Of a DNA stretch of 61,065 nt, positions 40,122 through 48,780 are shown one piece after another. Origin of the DNA: Nitrospiria bacterium (GTDB lineage Bacteria > Nitrospirota > Nitrospiria > JACQBZ01); NCBI GenBank assembly GCA_035517655.1, contig DATIYJ010000030.1, forward strand, positions 1 to 61,065, given 5' to 3'. The position numbers were made by a program, and so were the translations under genes. The first letter of the stretch is position 1, and every line of letters starts with the position of its first letter. Under the pieces are notes generated by a model that saw only the letters and a program-made list of their open reading frames with translations, ran no database searches and was not told the DNA's origin.

Positions 40122-40829
40122 CTACAACGCGTCCAAGTCCAACATCTTCAGCACGCGGGCGGTTTCAGGCGCCACGGATTTTCCGGTTTTCCGTTCCAGA
40201 TAGCGCAGGTGCTCCGAGAGGAACCGGAGATCCTGAAGCCTGTCCACATCGTACCAGAACGGGAGAAGCGTGAGGTTCAGATCGTTGTTCGCGATCCGCG
40301 CGAGGGTCTGCTCCAGAACCCGCTCCGTGCCCCAGTCGATGCCGTCGAAAACCGGCGGGACCGATCCCGAACAGCCGATGAGATAATAGCCTCCGTCGGT
40401 ACTGGGTCCCAGGACAAGCGGAGGCGTTTGGGAACGCTTCTCGAGCTGTTTAAACGCGTCTTGGATGGAAGCGACGGGAAGCGTCGGAAGATCCGTTCCG
40501 ACGACCACGGCAGGGTCCAAGCCCAGGCGGAAGGCTTCTGCGATCGCGTTCCGCATGCGATCCCCCAAATTCGACCCTTCTTGATCGATCAATGTCAAGC
40601 CGAATCGGTCCGCGAGCCCTTTGAAAAATGGATCTCGCCGCGTCGAATCGCACGCGAGAATACGCTTCACGCCTTTCAATAACGCCGTGGCGTTCAGGGT
40701 ATCCAGGATCAATGCCTGAGCAACCCGGCCGGCTTGATCCGGCGACAGATCCGGTAGGAGCCTTGTCTTTGTCCGGCCCGGTTTTGGGACCCTCGCGAAA
40801 AAGATCAGGGCTTTTTTTGCGGTCGGCAC
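40122..40829 (-). CDS. DUF2064 / TIGR04282-type glycosyltransferase
   Basis: 235 residues from GTG 40829 (VPTAKKALIFFARVPKPGRTKTRL). The GT-A-like nucleotidyl-sugar fold shows FFARVPKPGRTKTRL (9-23), VVVGTDLPTLP with the metal-binding DxP region and LGPSTDGGYYLIGC. Members are annotated as glycosyltransferases of arsenosugar synthesis (TIGR04282) or DUF2064. A longer frame from TTG 40865 exists, but the promoter at 40836-40865 overlaps it and places transcription start at the GTG, so I prefer the GTG. Confidence 0.87.
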   Translation of the reverse strand: MPTAKKALIFFARVPKPGRTKTRLLPDLSPDQAGRVAQALILDTLNATALLKGVKRILACDSTRRDPFFKGLADRFGLTLIDQEGSNLGDRMRNAIAEAFRLGLDPAVVVGTDLPTLPVASIQDAFKQLEKRSQTPPLVLGPSTDGGYYLIGCSGSVPPVFDGIDWGTERVLEQTLARIANNDLNLTLLPFWYDVDRLQDLRFLSEHLRYLERKTGKSVAPETARVLKMLDLDAL

Positions 40830-40835
40830 GACGAC

Positions 40836-40865
40836 ACCGTAGCATCCGGCCCCTTCAATTGTCAA
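40836..40865 (-). promoter_or_regulatory. Promoter of the DUF2064 gene, adjacent to its start codon
   Basis: Minus strand TTGACA and TACGGT with an 18-base spacer, ending 6 bases before the GTG start. There is no Shine-Dalgarno sequence in between, so the mRNA would be leaderless. Confidence 0.6.
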
Positions 40866-40882
40866 TCGCGCGCGCCGTCGGC

Positions 40883-40911
40883 TTGACGGTATGAGGGACG
40901 CTTATTATAAT
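40883..40911 (+). promoter_or_regulatory. Strong promoter of the cstA-like gene
   Basis: TTGACG and TATAAT with a 17-base spacer, 34 bases before the ATG. It is divergent from and close to the DUF2064 promoter (gap 17 bases), so the two may compete. Confidence 0.8.
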
Positions 40912-40945
40912 GGTAAAAATATCTTGACGCGGATGAAACACGACC

Positions 40946-42895
40946 ATGGAATGGCTCAAACATATCGGCTGGATGGCCCTGGCGGTGTTGTGCGCCGTGG
41001 CGCTCGCCATTGTCACCGGAATTTTGAACCCCGCCGAAGAGGTGAACGGGCTCTGGCTGGTCGTGGCCGCGGCCTGCTGTTACGTTCTCGCGATCCGATT
41101 TTACGGCGGGTTTCTTAAAAAGCGCGTCGCCGACTTGGACGACCGGAGGATCACACCGGCCCACCGTCTCCGCGATGACCAGAACTTTCAACCCACCAAC
41201 CGGTTCGTTCTGTTCGGCCATCACTTTGCGGCGATCGCCGGGGCCGGCCCCCTCCTCGGTCCGGTTCTGGCGGCTCAATTCGGATACCTGCCCGGTTTTC
41301 TCTGGATCGTGATCGGCGCGGTTCTGGCCGGCGCGGTCCAGGATTTCATCATCCTGGTCGCTTCCATGCGACGAAACGGCCGTTCGCTTCCGCAGATCGC
41401 CCGGGACGAGATCGGGCCTCTGACCGGAATCGCCACCACGATCGCGGTGCTGTTCATCGTGATCGTCGCGCTCGCCGGACTGGGTCTCGCCGTGGTCAAC
41501 GCGCTCTATCACAATGCCTGGGGCACCTTCACGCTGGCCATGACGATCCCGGTCGCTTTCCTCATGGGCCACTACCTTCAGCGCTTCCGGCCCGGTCGGG
41601 TGGGCGAAGTGTCCGTCATCGGGGTCTCGTTGTTGCTCGGCAGCCTGTTGGCCGGCCGCTGGGTCGCTCATTCCGGCCTTGCGCCGTACTTCAGCCTTGA
41701 AAAGGACTCCTTGGTCTGGCTTCTCGCCGGTTACGGTTTCCTGGCCTCGGTTCTTCCCGTTTGGATGCTCCTGGTTCCGCGGGATTATCTCTCCACCTTC
41801 ATGAAGGTCGGCGTGGTCGGACTTCTCGGCGTCGGCGTGATCCTGATGGCCCCGACGATCCAGATGCCAGCCGTCACGGCCTTCATCCACGGCAACGGCC
41901 CGATCATTCCCGGCCCGCTCTTCCCGTTTGTCTTCATCACGATCGCCTGCGGCGCGATCTCCGGTTTTCACGCGCTGGTTTCCTCCGGAACCACGCCCAA
42001 GATGCTCCAGTGCGAATCCCACGCGATGATCGGCTACGGGGCGATGCTCATGGAAAGCTTCGTAGGCGTCATGGCTCTGATCGCGGCCACGGTCCTGATC
42101 CCCGGCGACTATTTCGCGATCAACACAACGCTCCCGGCCGACGCACTGGCGTCCCTGGGCTATCCGACGGCTCACCTCCAGGAACTCTCCCGGTTGGTCG
42201 AGGTGAATGTAGCGGGCCGGCCCGGCGGGGCCGTTTCGCTGGCCGTCGGCATGGCCTCGATCTTCTCCTCGCTTCCCGGAATGAAGGCGTTGATGGCCTA
42301 CTGGTACCAGTTCGCGCTGCTGTTCGAAGCGCTCTTCATCCTGACCACGATCGATGCCGGAACGCGCATCGCCCGCTATCTGATCCAGGAAACGGGCGGG
42401 CGGACCTTCGCGCCGCTCAAAAACCTAAACTGGTGGCCGGGGGTCGTCCTGTCCAGCGGACTGGTGGTCTTCGCCTGGGCCTACCTCATCTCGACCGGAA
42501 CCATCGGAACGATCTGGCCGATGTTCGGCGCGGCCAACCAGTTGCTGGGCACGCTGGCGCTCTGCGTTGGGACAACGGTGCTGATCAAGATGGGAAAGGC
42601 GAACTATCTGTGGGTGACCGTTCTGCCGATGGCCTTCGTCGGGATCATTACCTTGACCGCCAGCTATCAGTTGTTCTTCCTCTACCTGGCCCAGGCCGGT
42701 CAGGCCGAGGACGCATCCCGGGCTTTCAGCCTGCGGCTCGACGCGACGTTGGTGGGCATCGTCGCCGGGCTGGCCGTGATCATCCTCGCCGACTCGGCGA
42801 TCAAATGGTACGGCTACCTCATCCAGAAAAAACCGTACACGACGACCGAAGTGGGCGCGGAAGAATTATCCCGGGCCACCACGCGCCCCGTTTGA
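40946..42895 (+). CDS. cstA: CstA-family carbon starvation membrane protein (pyruvate/peptide transporter)
   Basis: 649 residues with many hydrophobic helices. CstA motifs: NFQPTNRFVLFGHHFAAIAG (about 78-98), GPLLGPVLAAQFGYLPGFLWI, and SGFHALVSSGTTPKML. CstA proteins import peptides or pyruvate under nutrient limitation. The start MEWLKHIGWMALAVL gives the expected first helix; its ribosome site is weak. Length is within the family's normal range (about 570-700). It stands alone, convergent with the spermidine-synthase-like gene. Confidence 0.93.
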   Translation: MEWLKHIGWMALAVLCAVALAIVTGILNPAEEVNGLWLVVAAACCYVLAIRFYGGFLKKRVADLDDRRITPAHRLRDDQNFQPTNRFVLFGHHFAAIAGAGPLLGPVLAAQFGYLPGFLWIVIGAVLAGAVQDFIILVASMRRNGRSLPQIARDEIGPLTGIATTIAVLFIVIVALAGLGLAVVNALYHNAWGTFTLAMTIPVAFLMGHYLQRFRPGRVGEVSVIGVSLLLGSLLAGRWVAHSGLAPYFSLEKDSLVWLLAGYGFLASVLPVWMLLVPRDYLSTFMKVGVVGLLGVGVILMAPTIQMPAVTAFIHGNGPIIPGPLFPFVFITIACGAISGFHALVSSGTTPKMLQCESHAMIGYGAMLMESFVGVMALIAATVLIPGDYFAINTTLPADALASLGYPTAHLQELSRLVEVNVAGRPGGAVSLAVGMASIFSSLPGMKALMAYWYQFALLFEALFILTTIDAGTRIARYLIQETGGRTFAPLKNLNWWPGVVLSSGLVVFAWAYLISTGTIGTIWPMFGAANQLLGTLALCVGTTVLIKMGKANYLWVTVLPMAFVGIITLTASYQLFFLYLAQAGQAEDASRAFSLRLDATLVGIVAGLAVIILADSAIKWYGYLIQKKPYTTTEVGAEELSRATTRPV

Positions 42896-42914
42896 AGATA
42901 ATTCAAACCGTGCC

Positions 42915-45788
42915 TCACCGGGGCCCGGCCGGAGCGTCCCTCAATCCGCCGATACCGAAATTCTCTTCAATCCAGGACCAGAACGGCGGAAGTTGAACCC
43001 GATCCGGTCTCGTGACACCTGATTGCTGCATCCGTTCCAGTTCCTGTCTGGCCAATACATCCATGTGCTCCTGCATCAGGTGCCGGGCCCGATTCCGTTC
43101 ACCCGCCATGAACAGCGCATAGACCCGATAGCGGAAGGCCTCTTCCCGGAGTTCCGGGGATTCTTCCGCCCGGTGCAGAGATTCTGCGGCGCCGGCATAA
43201 TCGCGTTCGGATAACCGCCGGAGTCCCACGTGAAACTGAACGTCCGGCCAGGATCGTTGGTCTGCGCTCATTTGCTCCACAATCCGCTGGGCGTCCGGAG
43301 AACTGCCCATCAGCCACAGCGCCGGCGCAGGCAGCGAGGTCCGGGTCAGCAGGTAATGCACCTGCCCAATGGCGGCGTCCGAACTCATCCCTTCCCCGTA
43401 TAAGAACTCATTGAGGATGCCCTGGACTTCAAAGTAAGACAGCGAGGACTGAAGAATCCGCTCGGGCCACAGTTTTCGAATCAGTGCACTTCGACGGAAG
43501 CGTTCCCGCGCGGCGGGCACATCCGTAAGGCTCCGAAACATGAGGTCCTTCTCTCCCCGAGATCGGATCGGCGCCGAGATCCTTTTCGGAAAGTTATCCA
43601 CCACGGGCGGATGGCCGCTCGTCAGATCGCGGAGGTAATCCGCATCCCCGATGAAAAGCGCGCCGAGCTGCTCCGGCTGCTCGAAACCGAGCGCCGCCAG
43701 TTCGGCCGCCACGGTCGGGTTTTTCCACTGTCGCAAAAAAACTTCCTCCGACGCCGGCCCGCGGGCATTTCGGGTTCCCACCAGCATCAGATCGGTGCCC
43801 GCGCCGTTCCAGAGCGAACAATCCTCAAACACGTCGCAGAACGCACGGAGGACGGCCTTGGCGGACACCTCGCTCAGCGAGTGAAGCGGAAACCAGTAGG
43901 TGACGATTCCCCCTTCGGCCAGCCGGTCTCGGAGAAATCCGAAGTATTCCCGGCTGTAGAGGTTGACCACCCCCTTCACCCCGGGGGGCGGCGGCTCGCC
44001 CGTGATCAGGTCAAACCGCCGGTCGGTGGTCTGGAGAAAATACCGTCCGTCCTCCACATGAACCCGGACCCGGGGATCCCGGAGAGGCTGGTCGACCTTG
44101 TTCGGATAGACGATGTCGTTCATCTCCATGACATCACGGGAGATATCGACCACATCGATGCTTTCAATGCTCTGGGTATCGGTCAGGGCCCTGGCCGTGT
44201 TGCCGACCCCGTAGCTGATCAGAAGCGCGCGCCGGGGATCGGGATGCAACGCGATCGGCCAATAGACAAACAGCTTCATGTATCGCCGGGCTTGATAGAC
44301 CGTGCTGGACATCGAGTAGGAATTGGTCAGCATGCGGTAATAAAGCGGACGATCCAGAAATCGATGCTCCAGATAAATAACCGTCTCAATCTGCCCTTCC
44401 CGGACGGCGGCCACCCTCCCCTTCCCCGGCTGAAGATGCCAGCCGATCGTAATCGAGAGATACCGGCTTTTCATCGACCCGAACGGAAAAAGGAAAAACC
44501 CGATGAGAAGTAACGCGGCCGCCGCCATGGCGGCCCGCCGCCGCGGCGGGGATTTCACAAACAGCGCCGCGCCGACGGCTCCGTAGAGCAGCGCCGTCAG
44601 GAAAAAGGATTTTTCCATTCCCAGGAGCGGAAGAAGCATGAAACCGGCCGTCAGCGAGCCGATGGCGGACCCCGCGGTGTTCGAGAGGGTCAGGAGACCC
44701 GTGGCCTCGGTCTCGGAAAGTGGAATCGTCCGAAGCGCCGCGCCGGTCAATACAAAAAGAATCCCGGACAGCAAGGAGGGCAGAAACATGAGAAGGGTGC
44801 CGATCCGCAGCACCCCGACCGGATCACTGACCGGCGCGGGCAGGCCCCGGATGCCCCAGAAAAATGCGGCGTACTCCGCCGTGACCATGAGGCCGGCCGC
44901 AAACGCGACCGAGGCGCTGTGACGGTAGGCCTCCGGCTGAAAACGAAGCCACCGCGAAGCGACCAGTCCCCCGGATGCGATACCGGCCAGCACCACCCCC
45001 AACATCAGGGCAAATGAAACAGAATGTCCCCGGATGAACAACAGGAGGAAGCGGAACCAGAGGACCTCCAGGGCCAACAGACAGAATCCCGAGAGAAACG
45101 CCGCGATCAGCCAGCGCCGATCCGATCGCCCGGCATCTCGGGACGGAATCGGCACCGCAACGGGCGCGGCGGGTTTTTGATATCGCATCGAAAGCCAGAC
45201 CGCCGCGGCCGCCACAAACAAATTGAGCAGACCGGCTCCGAGGGCCGTCGCCCTGACCCCGAGACGACTCAGAAGATACATTTCCGGCAGGACGGCTCCC
45301 CAAACCGCCCCGAGCGTGTTCCATCCATACAGGCGCCCCAGCACGCGTCCAAAATTCAGATCGCGCGCGGAAAGGGTTTTGGCCAGAAGGGGCAGCGTCA
45401 GGCCCATCGCGGAGGAGGGGACTAGAAGGAGCGCGAAGGCGATCACGAGACGAATCGAATTGAGCATCCAGGGGTGGTCCAGCCATGCGCGAAGCGCCGG
45501 GGCCAGAGCCGGACCGAAGGCGGGCAGGGCTCGAACCAGCACCACGCCGGAAACCCCGATCATGAGCTCCAGCCCGGCGTAGACGCGAAGGGGATTTCGG
45601 ACGCGCCCCTGTTCGTAGGAGGCCAGCGCGTTGCCGATCGCCAGCCCGCTCATGAAACCCGACAAAACGAGGCTGGTGGCCCAGACGCTGTTTCCAAGCG
45701 CCAGGCCGGCCTGGCGAAACCAGAGCGTTTCAAACATCAGGGCCGAGGCGCCGGATAGGAACGAGATGGTGTACAGAAGTCCGTTCAA
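42915..45788 (-). CDS. Membrane-bound spermidine-synthase-like protein with C-terminal repeats
   Basis: 957 residues. About 12-14 transmembrane helices (1-430) of the MFS-like type found in fused spermidine synthases, then a Rossmann methyltransferase-like domain (about 470-680) with LLISYGVGNTARALTDT, IDVVDISRDVMEMND, VHVEDGRYFLQTTDRRFDLITGEPPPP and VNLYSREYFGFLRDRL. The last 250 residues are helical and repeat-like. The GxGxG region is GVGNTAR and the catalytic Asp position has GE, so it may not be a true aminopropyltransferase. It lies 18 bases after trmO. Confidence 0.86.
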   Translation of the reverse strand: MNGLLYTISFLSGASALMFETLWFRQAGLALGNSVWATSLVLSGFMSGLAIGNALASYEQGRVRNPLRVYAGLELMIGVSGVVLVRALPAFGPALAPALRAWLDHPWMLNSIRLVIAFALLLVPSSAMGLTLPLLAKTLSARDLNFGRVLGRLYGWNTLGAVWGAVLPEMYLLSRLGVRATALGAGLLNLFVAAAAVWLSMRYQKPAAPVAVPIPSRDAGRSDRRWLIAAFLSGFCLLALEVLWFRFLLLFIRGHSVSFALMLGVVLAGIASGGLVASRWLRFQPEAYRHSASVAFAAGLMVTAEYAAFFWGIRGLPAPVSDPVGVLRIGTLLMFLPSLLSGILFVLTGAALRTIPLSETEATGLLTLSNTAGSAIGSLTAGFMLLPLLGMEKSFFLTALLYGAVGAALFVKSPPRRRAAMAAAALLLIGFFLFPFGSMKSRYLSITIGWHLQPGKGRVAAVREGQIETVIYLEHRFLDRPLYYRMLTNSYSMSSTVYQARRYMKLFVYWPIALHPDPRRALLISYGVGNTARALTDTQSIESIDVVDISRDVMEMNDIVYPNKVDQPLRDPRVRVHVEDGRYFLQTTDRRFDLITGEPPPPGVKGVVNLYSREYFGFLRDRLAEGGIVTYWFPLHSLSEVSAKAVLRAFCDVFEDCSLWNGAGTDLMLVGTRNARGPASEEVFLRQWKNPTVAAELAALGFEQPEQLGALFIGDADYLRDLTSGHPPVVDNFPKRISAPIRSRGEKDLMFRSLTDVPAARERFRRSALIRKLWPERILQSSLSYFEVQGILNEFLYGEGMSSDAAIGQVHYLLTRTSLPAPALWLMGSSPDAQRIVEQMSADQRSWPDVQFHVGLRRLSERDYAGAAESLHRAEESPELREEAFRYRVYALFMAGERNRARHLMQEHMDVLARQELERMQQSGVTRPDRVQLPPFWSWIEENFGIGGLRDAPAGPR

Positions 45789-45806
45789 CGCAATCTTTGA
45801 TGATCC

Positions 45807-46289
45807 TTATCTTAACTTATAGATCCACTTCGCCACCCGCGCGCGCTTGACAAGATCGTTGTCCGGGATATACGGCTTGATGTCGATCACGGGCGTGCCG
45901 TCGATGGCGTCGAGGCCTTTGACGGTCAGACGGGTCCCGCGTCGTTTTAACAAGCGGCAGATCGTCATCGCGATTGGGTTCGGACGATGCGGGGTGCGGG
46001 TCGAGAACATCCCGACCCGCGGCAGGTCCATCCGGCCCTTGGGATGAATCCGAAGGCTCAACCCCCGGGCGCGGGAAAGATGAAACAGGACGATGAGGTG
46101 GGAAAAATCCTCCAGGCCCTTCAGCCCCCGGGCCCACTTCCAATCGAGATGAATCTCGGAGACGTCCCGGTCCCAATCCCGGTTCTGGGGCTCCGCGGTC
46201 ATCGAGCGGACGATGCCGATCGGATGAAAAACAATCCGCCGGCGTTTGGGATGACGATTCGAATAACGCGGGATATCCATTCCGGACAT
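45807..46289 (-). CDS. trmO: tRNA (N6-threonylcarbamoyladenosine37-N6)-methyltransferase TrmO
   Basis: TsaA/TrmO family beta-barrel SAM methyltransferase, 160 residues from MSGMDIPRYSNRHPK. Signature blocks: FHPIGIVRS (about 21-29), DLPRVGMFSTRTPHRPNPIAMT and GLDAIDGTPVIDIKPYIP. The ATG at 46289 has GAGAGGG upstream; the longer in-frame extension has no similarity. It is about 50-60 bases from comF and 18 from the next gene, inside one transcript. Confidence 0.9.
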   Translation of the reverse strand: MSGMDIPRYSNRHPKRRRIVFHPIGIVRSMTAEPQNRDWDRDVSEIHLDWKWARGLKGLEDFSHLIVLFHLSRARGLSLRIHPKGRMDLPRVGMFSTRTPHRPNPIAMTICRLLKRRGTRLTVKGLDAIDGTPVIDIKPYIPDNDLVKRARVAKWIYKLR

Positions 46290-46342
46290 GATGCCCTCTC
46301 TTCGGATTCGTTGTGGATCGACGAGGATCCGGTGCGACGGAT

Positions 46343-47095
46343 CTAACCCGGCCCGTCGGGCGTGCGCGCCACCGTCAGGACACAAACCCGCTCGGCCCCG
46401 GCCCGCTTCAAGACCCGCGCGCAGTCGTTCACGGTCGCTCCGGTGGTGAGGACGTCGTCGATCAGCACAATCCGCCGTCCTTCGAGGCGTTCGGGGCGCT
46501 TGGGGATAAACGCGCGGCGCACGTTGCGCCATCGGTCCTGATGCGAGAGCCCGATTTGGGGCGGCGTCTCGCGGGTTCGTTCAAGGGCGTCGGGAAGCAC
46601 CGGCAGGCCCGACTCGGCCCGGATGAAATCGCACAACAGAAGCGCCTGGTTAAATTCCCGTTCGCGCAGCCGGGAGGGATGGAGCGGGACCGGCGCTAGA
46701 ACGTCCGCCTCGGAAAGCCGCTCCATCGCGGGAAGGAGAAGGCCCCCCAACGGCCGGACCAGAAGGGTTTTGCCCCGGTACTTGAAGAGATGGATCGCCT
46801 CGGCCAGCACGCCCTCGTACCAGGCCGCCGCGACGGCCCGGTCAAAATGCGGCAATCGCCGGCGGCAGTCGCCGCAGAGATGGCCGGGGCTGTGCGAGAG
46901 CGCCGCCTCGGACGCGAAGGGCTTGCCGCACCGGGGGCAGCACGGCCCCTCGATCCGGGAGACCGTGGCCCAGCAGTCCCGGCAAAAACAGGGGTTCGCG
47001 TCCCCGCGGAAATAACGTTGACAGATGCGGCACCGGGTGGGAAGGAGCAAGTCCAGCATCAACCCGAGGCCGGAGCGTTTCGTGCCGGTTCTCAT
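46343..47095 (-). CDS. ComF family phosphoribosyltransferase-like protein
   Basis: 250 residues. An N-terminal zinc-finger part with CRICQ, CRDCW, CCPRCGKPF and CGDCRRR is followed by a phosphoribosyltransferase domain with VLAPVPLHPSRLREREFNQ and the PRPP motif RIVLIDDVLTTGATVNDCA (about 208-226). ComF works in DNA uptake (competence). The neighbourhood of PilT and CinA elsewhere in the window is compatible with transformation but does not prove it. Starts 7 bases after the ABC permease stop. Confidence 0.93.
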   Translation of the reverse strand: MRTGTKRSGLGLMLDLLLPTRCRICQRYFRGDANPCFCRDCWATVSRIEGPCCPRCGKPFASEAALSHSPGHLCGDCRRRLPHFDRAVAAAWYEGVLAEAIHLFKYRGKTLLVRPLGGLLLPAMERLSEADVLAPVPLHPSRLREREFNQALLLCDFIRAESGLPVLPDALERTRETPPQIGLSHQDRWRNVRRAFIPKRPERLEGRRIVLIDDVLTTGATVNDCARVLKRAGAERVCVLTVARTPDGPG

Positions 47096-47102
47096 TCACC
47101 CC

Positions 47103-47924
47103 TCAACGCGCGAGCGTGGAATAAAGCCGCGACGCGATCAAGATCATGATGAGGAGGACGACGGCCATCACCCCGAAGTCCGCCGCGAGACTGTGCGCGC
47201 CGCGCCCCCCTTCGATCATGAGCCGACGAAGGACGTCGACCAGAAACGTGAGCGGGTTGAAGCCCGCGACGCGTTTCAACCAATCCGGCATCATCTCCAG
47301 CGGATAGATCGCATTGCTGGCGAAAAACAGCGGCATCGTGAGAACCTGCCCGATCCCCATGAAGCGCTCGCGGGTCTTGACAATGCAGGCGATGATCAGC
47401 GAAAAGGTCGAAAAGATCGCCGAGCCCAGGATCACCCCGGACACGACGCCGGCGATCGCAAAGACTTCCCAGCGAATTTCGATCCGGAGCGCCAGGGCCA
47501 CCAGATAGATGATGACCGCCTGAACGATGCCCCGGAAACCCGCGGAAACCGCCTTTCCGAGAACCAGCGCGCCGCGACTGGACGGCGTCACGAGCAGCTT
47601 GTGAACGATCCCCAGATCCCGCTCCCAGATGACCCCGATCCCGTAAAAGATCGCGCTGAACAGCACGCTCTGGGCCAAAATCCCCGGCGTCATGAAGGCG
47701 AGATAACTGATATTCCCCGTGGGAATGCCGCGAATCTGGCTGAACACCTGGCCGAAGATGATCAGCCAAAGAACGGGCTGGACCGCGCGCGAAAAAAGCT
47801 CGGTCGGGTCCCGAAAGATCTTTCTCAGCTCCGCATCGGCGATGGCGACGGTGTCGTTGGCGAACTTCAACGCGGGCCAACGCTCAGCCCAGCCGACGGG
47901 CCGTTCTTCGAGTTTGCTGAACAT
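47103..47924 (-). CDS. ABC-2 type transporter permease
   Basis: 273 residues with six hydrophobic segments (about 50-270), of the ABC-2/NodJ/DrrB type: PVLWLIIFGQVFSQI, LAFMTPGILAQSVLFSAIFYGIGVIWERD, LVTPSSRGALVLGK, and PLFFASNAIYPLEMMPDWL. It forms an exporter with the ATPase encoded upstream, whose 3' end it overlaps by 41 bases. The ATG follows AAGGAGG by 11 bases. The DrrAB-like pair could export a drug, lipid or polysaccharide; the substrate is unknown. Confidence 0.92.
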   Translation of the reverse strand: MFSKLEERPVGWAERWPALKFANDTVAIADAELRKIFRDPTELFSRAVQPVLWLIIFGQVFSQIRGIPTGNISYLAFMTPGILAQSVLFSAIFYGIGVIWERDLGIVHKLLVTPSSRGALVLGKAVSAGFRGIVQAVIIYLVALALRIEIRWEVFAIAGVVSGVILGSAIFSTFSLIIACIVKTRERFMGIGQVLTMPLFFASNAIYPLEMMPDWLKRVAGFNPLTFLVDVLRRLMIEGGRGAHSLAADFGVMAVVLLIMILIASRLYSTLAR

Positions 47925-48702
47925 CCCGGTACGTGCCTCCTTCCTGGATCGTGCCGCCGCAGTAGTGGGCGAACACGTCGTCGAGCGTGGCGTCCGGTCC
48001 GACCGCGGCCTTGAGCTTCGAGGGCTCCCCGGTCACGACGATCTCCCCCAGATGAAGAACGGCCAGCTCGTCGCAGAGATGGTCCGCCTCCTCCATGTCA
48101 TGCGTCGTGATCAGGGCGGTCATCCCGTACTGCTTTCTCAAGGCCTGCAGCCGATCCCACACGGTCCGACGCGCCACCGGATCGAGCCCGATTGTCGGCT
48201 CGTCCAGAAACAGAACGGCGGGGCGATGGAGCATCGCCTGGGCAAGTTCCAGGCGTCGGATCATTCCGCCGGAATAGGTTTTGACGAGCTTGTGAGCCAC
48301 GTCGGTCAGGCCCATGAACTCCAGCGCGTCCCGGATGCGGCCGCGCCGTTCCGCCGCGCCCATCCCGTACAGCCGGGCGGAGAGGGACAGATTCTCATGC
48401 CCCGTCAAGGCGCCGTCGGCCGAAAGCATCTGGGGCACGTAGCCGATCCGCTTCCGGATTTCCATCGGCGACCGGACGATGTCGAAGCCGGCGACGGCCG
48501 CCGTCCCCGACGTCGGGTCCAGCAGCGTCGTCAGCATCTTGATCATCGTGCTTTTCCCCGCGCCGTTGGGTCCGAGCAGTCCGAAGATCATCCCGTACCG
48601 GATCTGAAGGTCGACGCCTTTGACCGCGGCGACCGCGCCGAAGGCTCGCGTCAGCCGGCGGGTTTCCACCGCAAACTCGCCTCCGGATCCTACCGTCGGC
48701 AT
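47884..48702 (-). CDS. ABC transporter ATPase (DrrA/NodI-like)
   Basis: 272 residues from MPTVGSGGEFAVETRRL. Walker A GPNGAGKST (about 45), Q-loop GYVPQML, signature TYSGGMIRRLELAQAM (first part degenerate from LSGG to YSGG), Walker B AVLFLDEPTIGLDP and His switch ITTHDMEEAD. It ends in a Gln/Arg tail beyond the NodI-like domain. First gene of the six-gene run ATPase-permease-comF-trmO-spermidine-synthase-like. An in-frame GTG 4 codons upstream is an alternative start. Confidence 0.93.
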   Translation of the reverse strand: MPTVGSGGEFAVETRRLTRAFGAVAAVKGVDLQIRYGMIFGLLGPNGAGKSTMIKMLTTLLDPTSGTAAVAGFDIVRSPMEIRKRIGYVPQMLSADGALTGHENLSLSARLYGMGAAERRGRIRDALEFMGLTDVAHKLVKTYSGGMIRRLELAQAMLHRPAVLFLDEPTIGLDPVARRTVWDRLQALRKQYGMTALITTHDMEEADHLCDELAVLHLGEIVVTGEPSKLKAAVGPDATLDDVFAHYCGGTIQEGGTYRDVQQTRRTARRLG

Positions 48703-48780
48703 ACCGCTTCGCACGTTTTCACACCAAGCTGTCGCGGCGTCACCGGCCTCCCCTCCCGCATCTTAAACGGCGCCTCCCGA

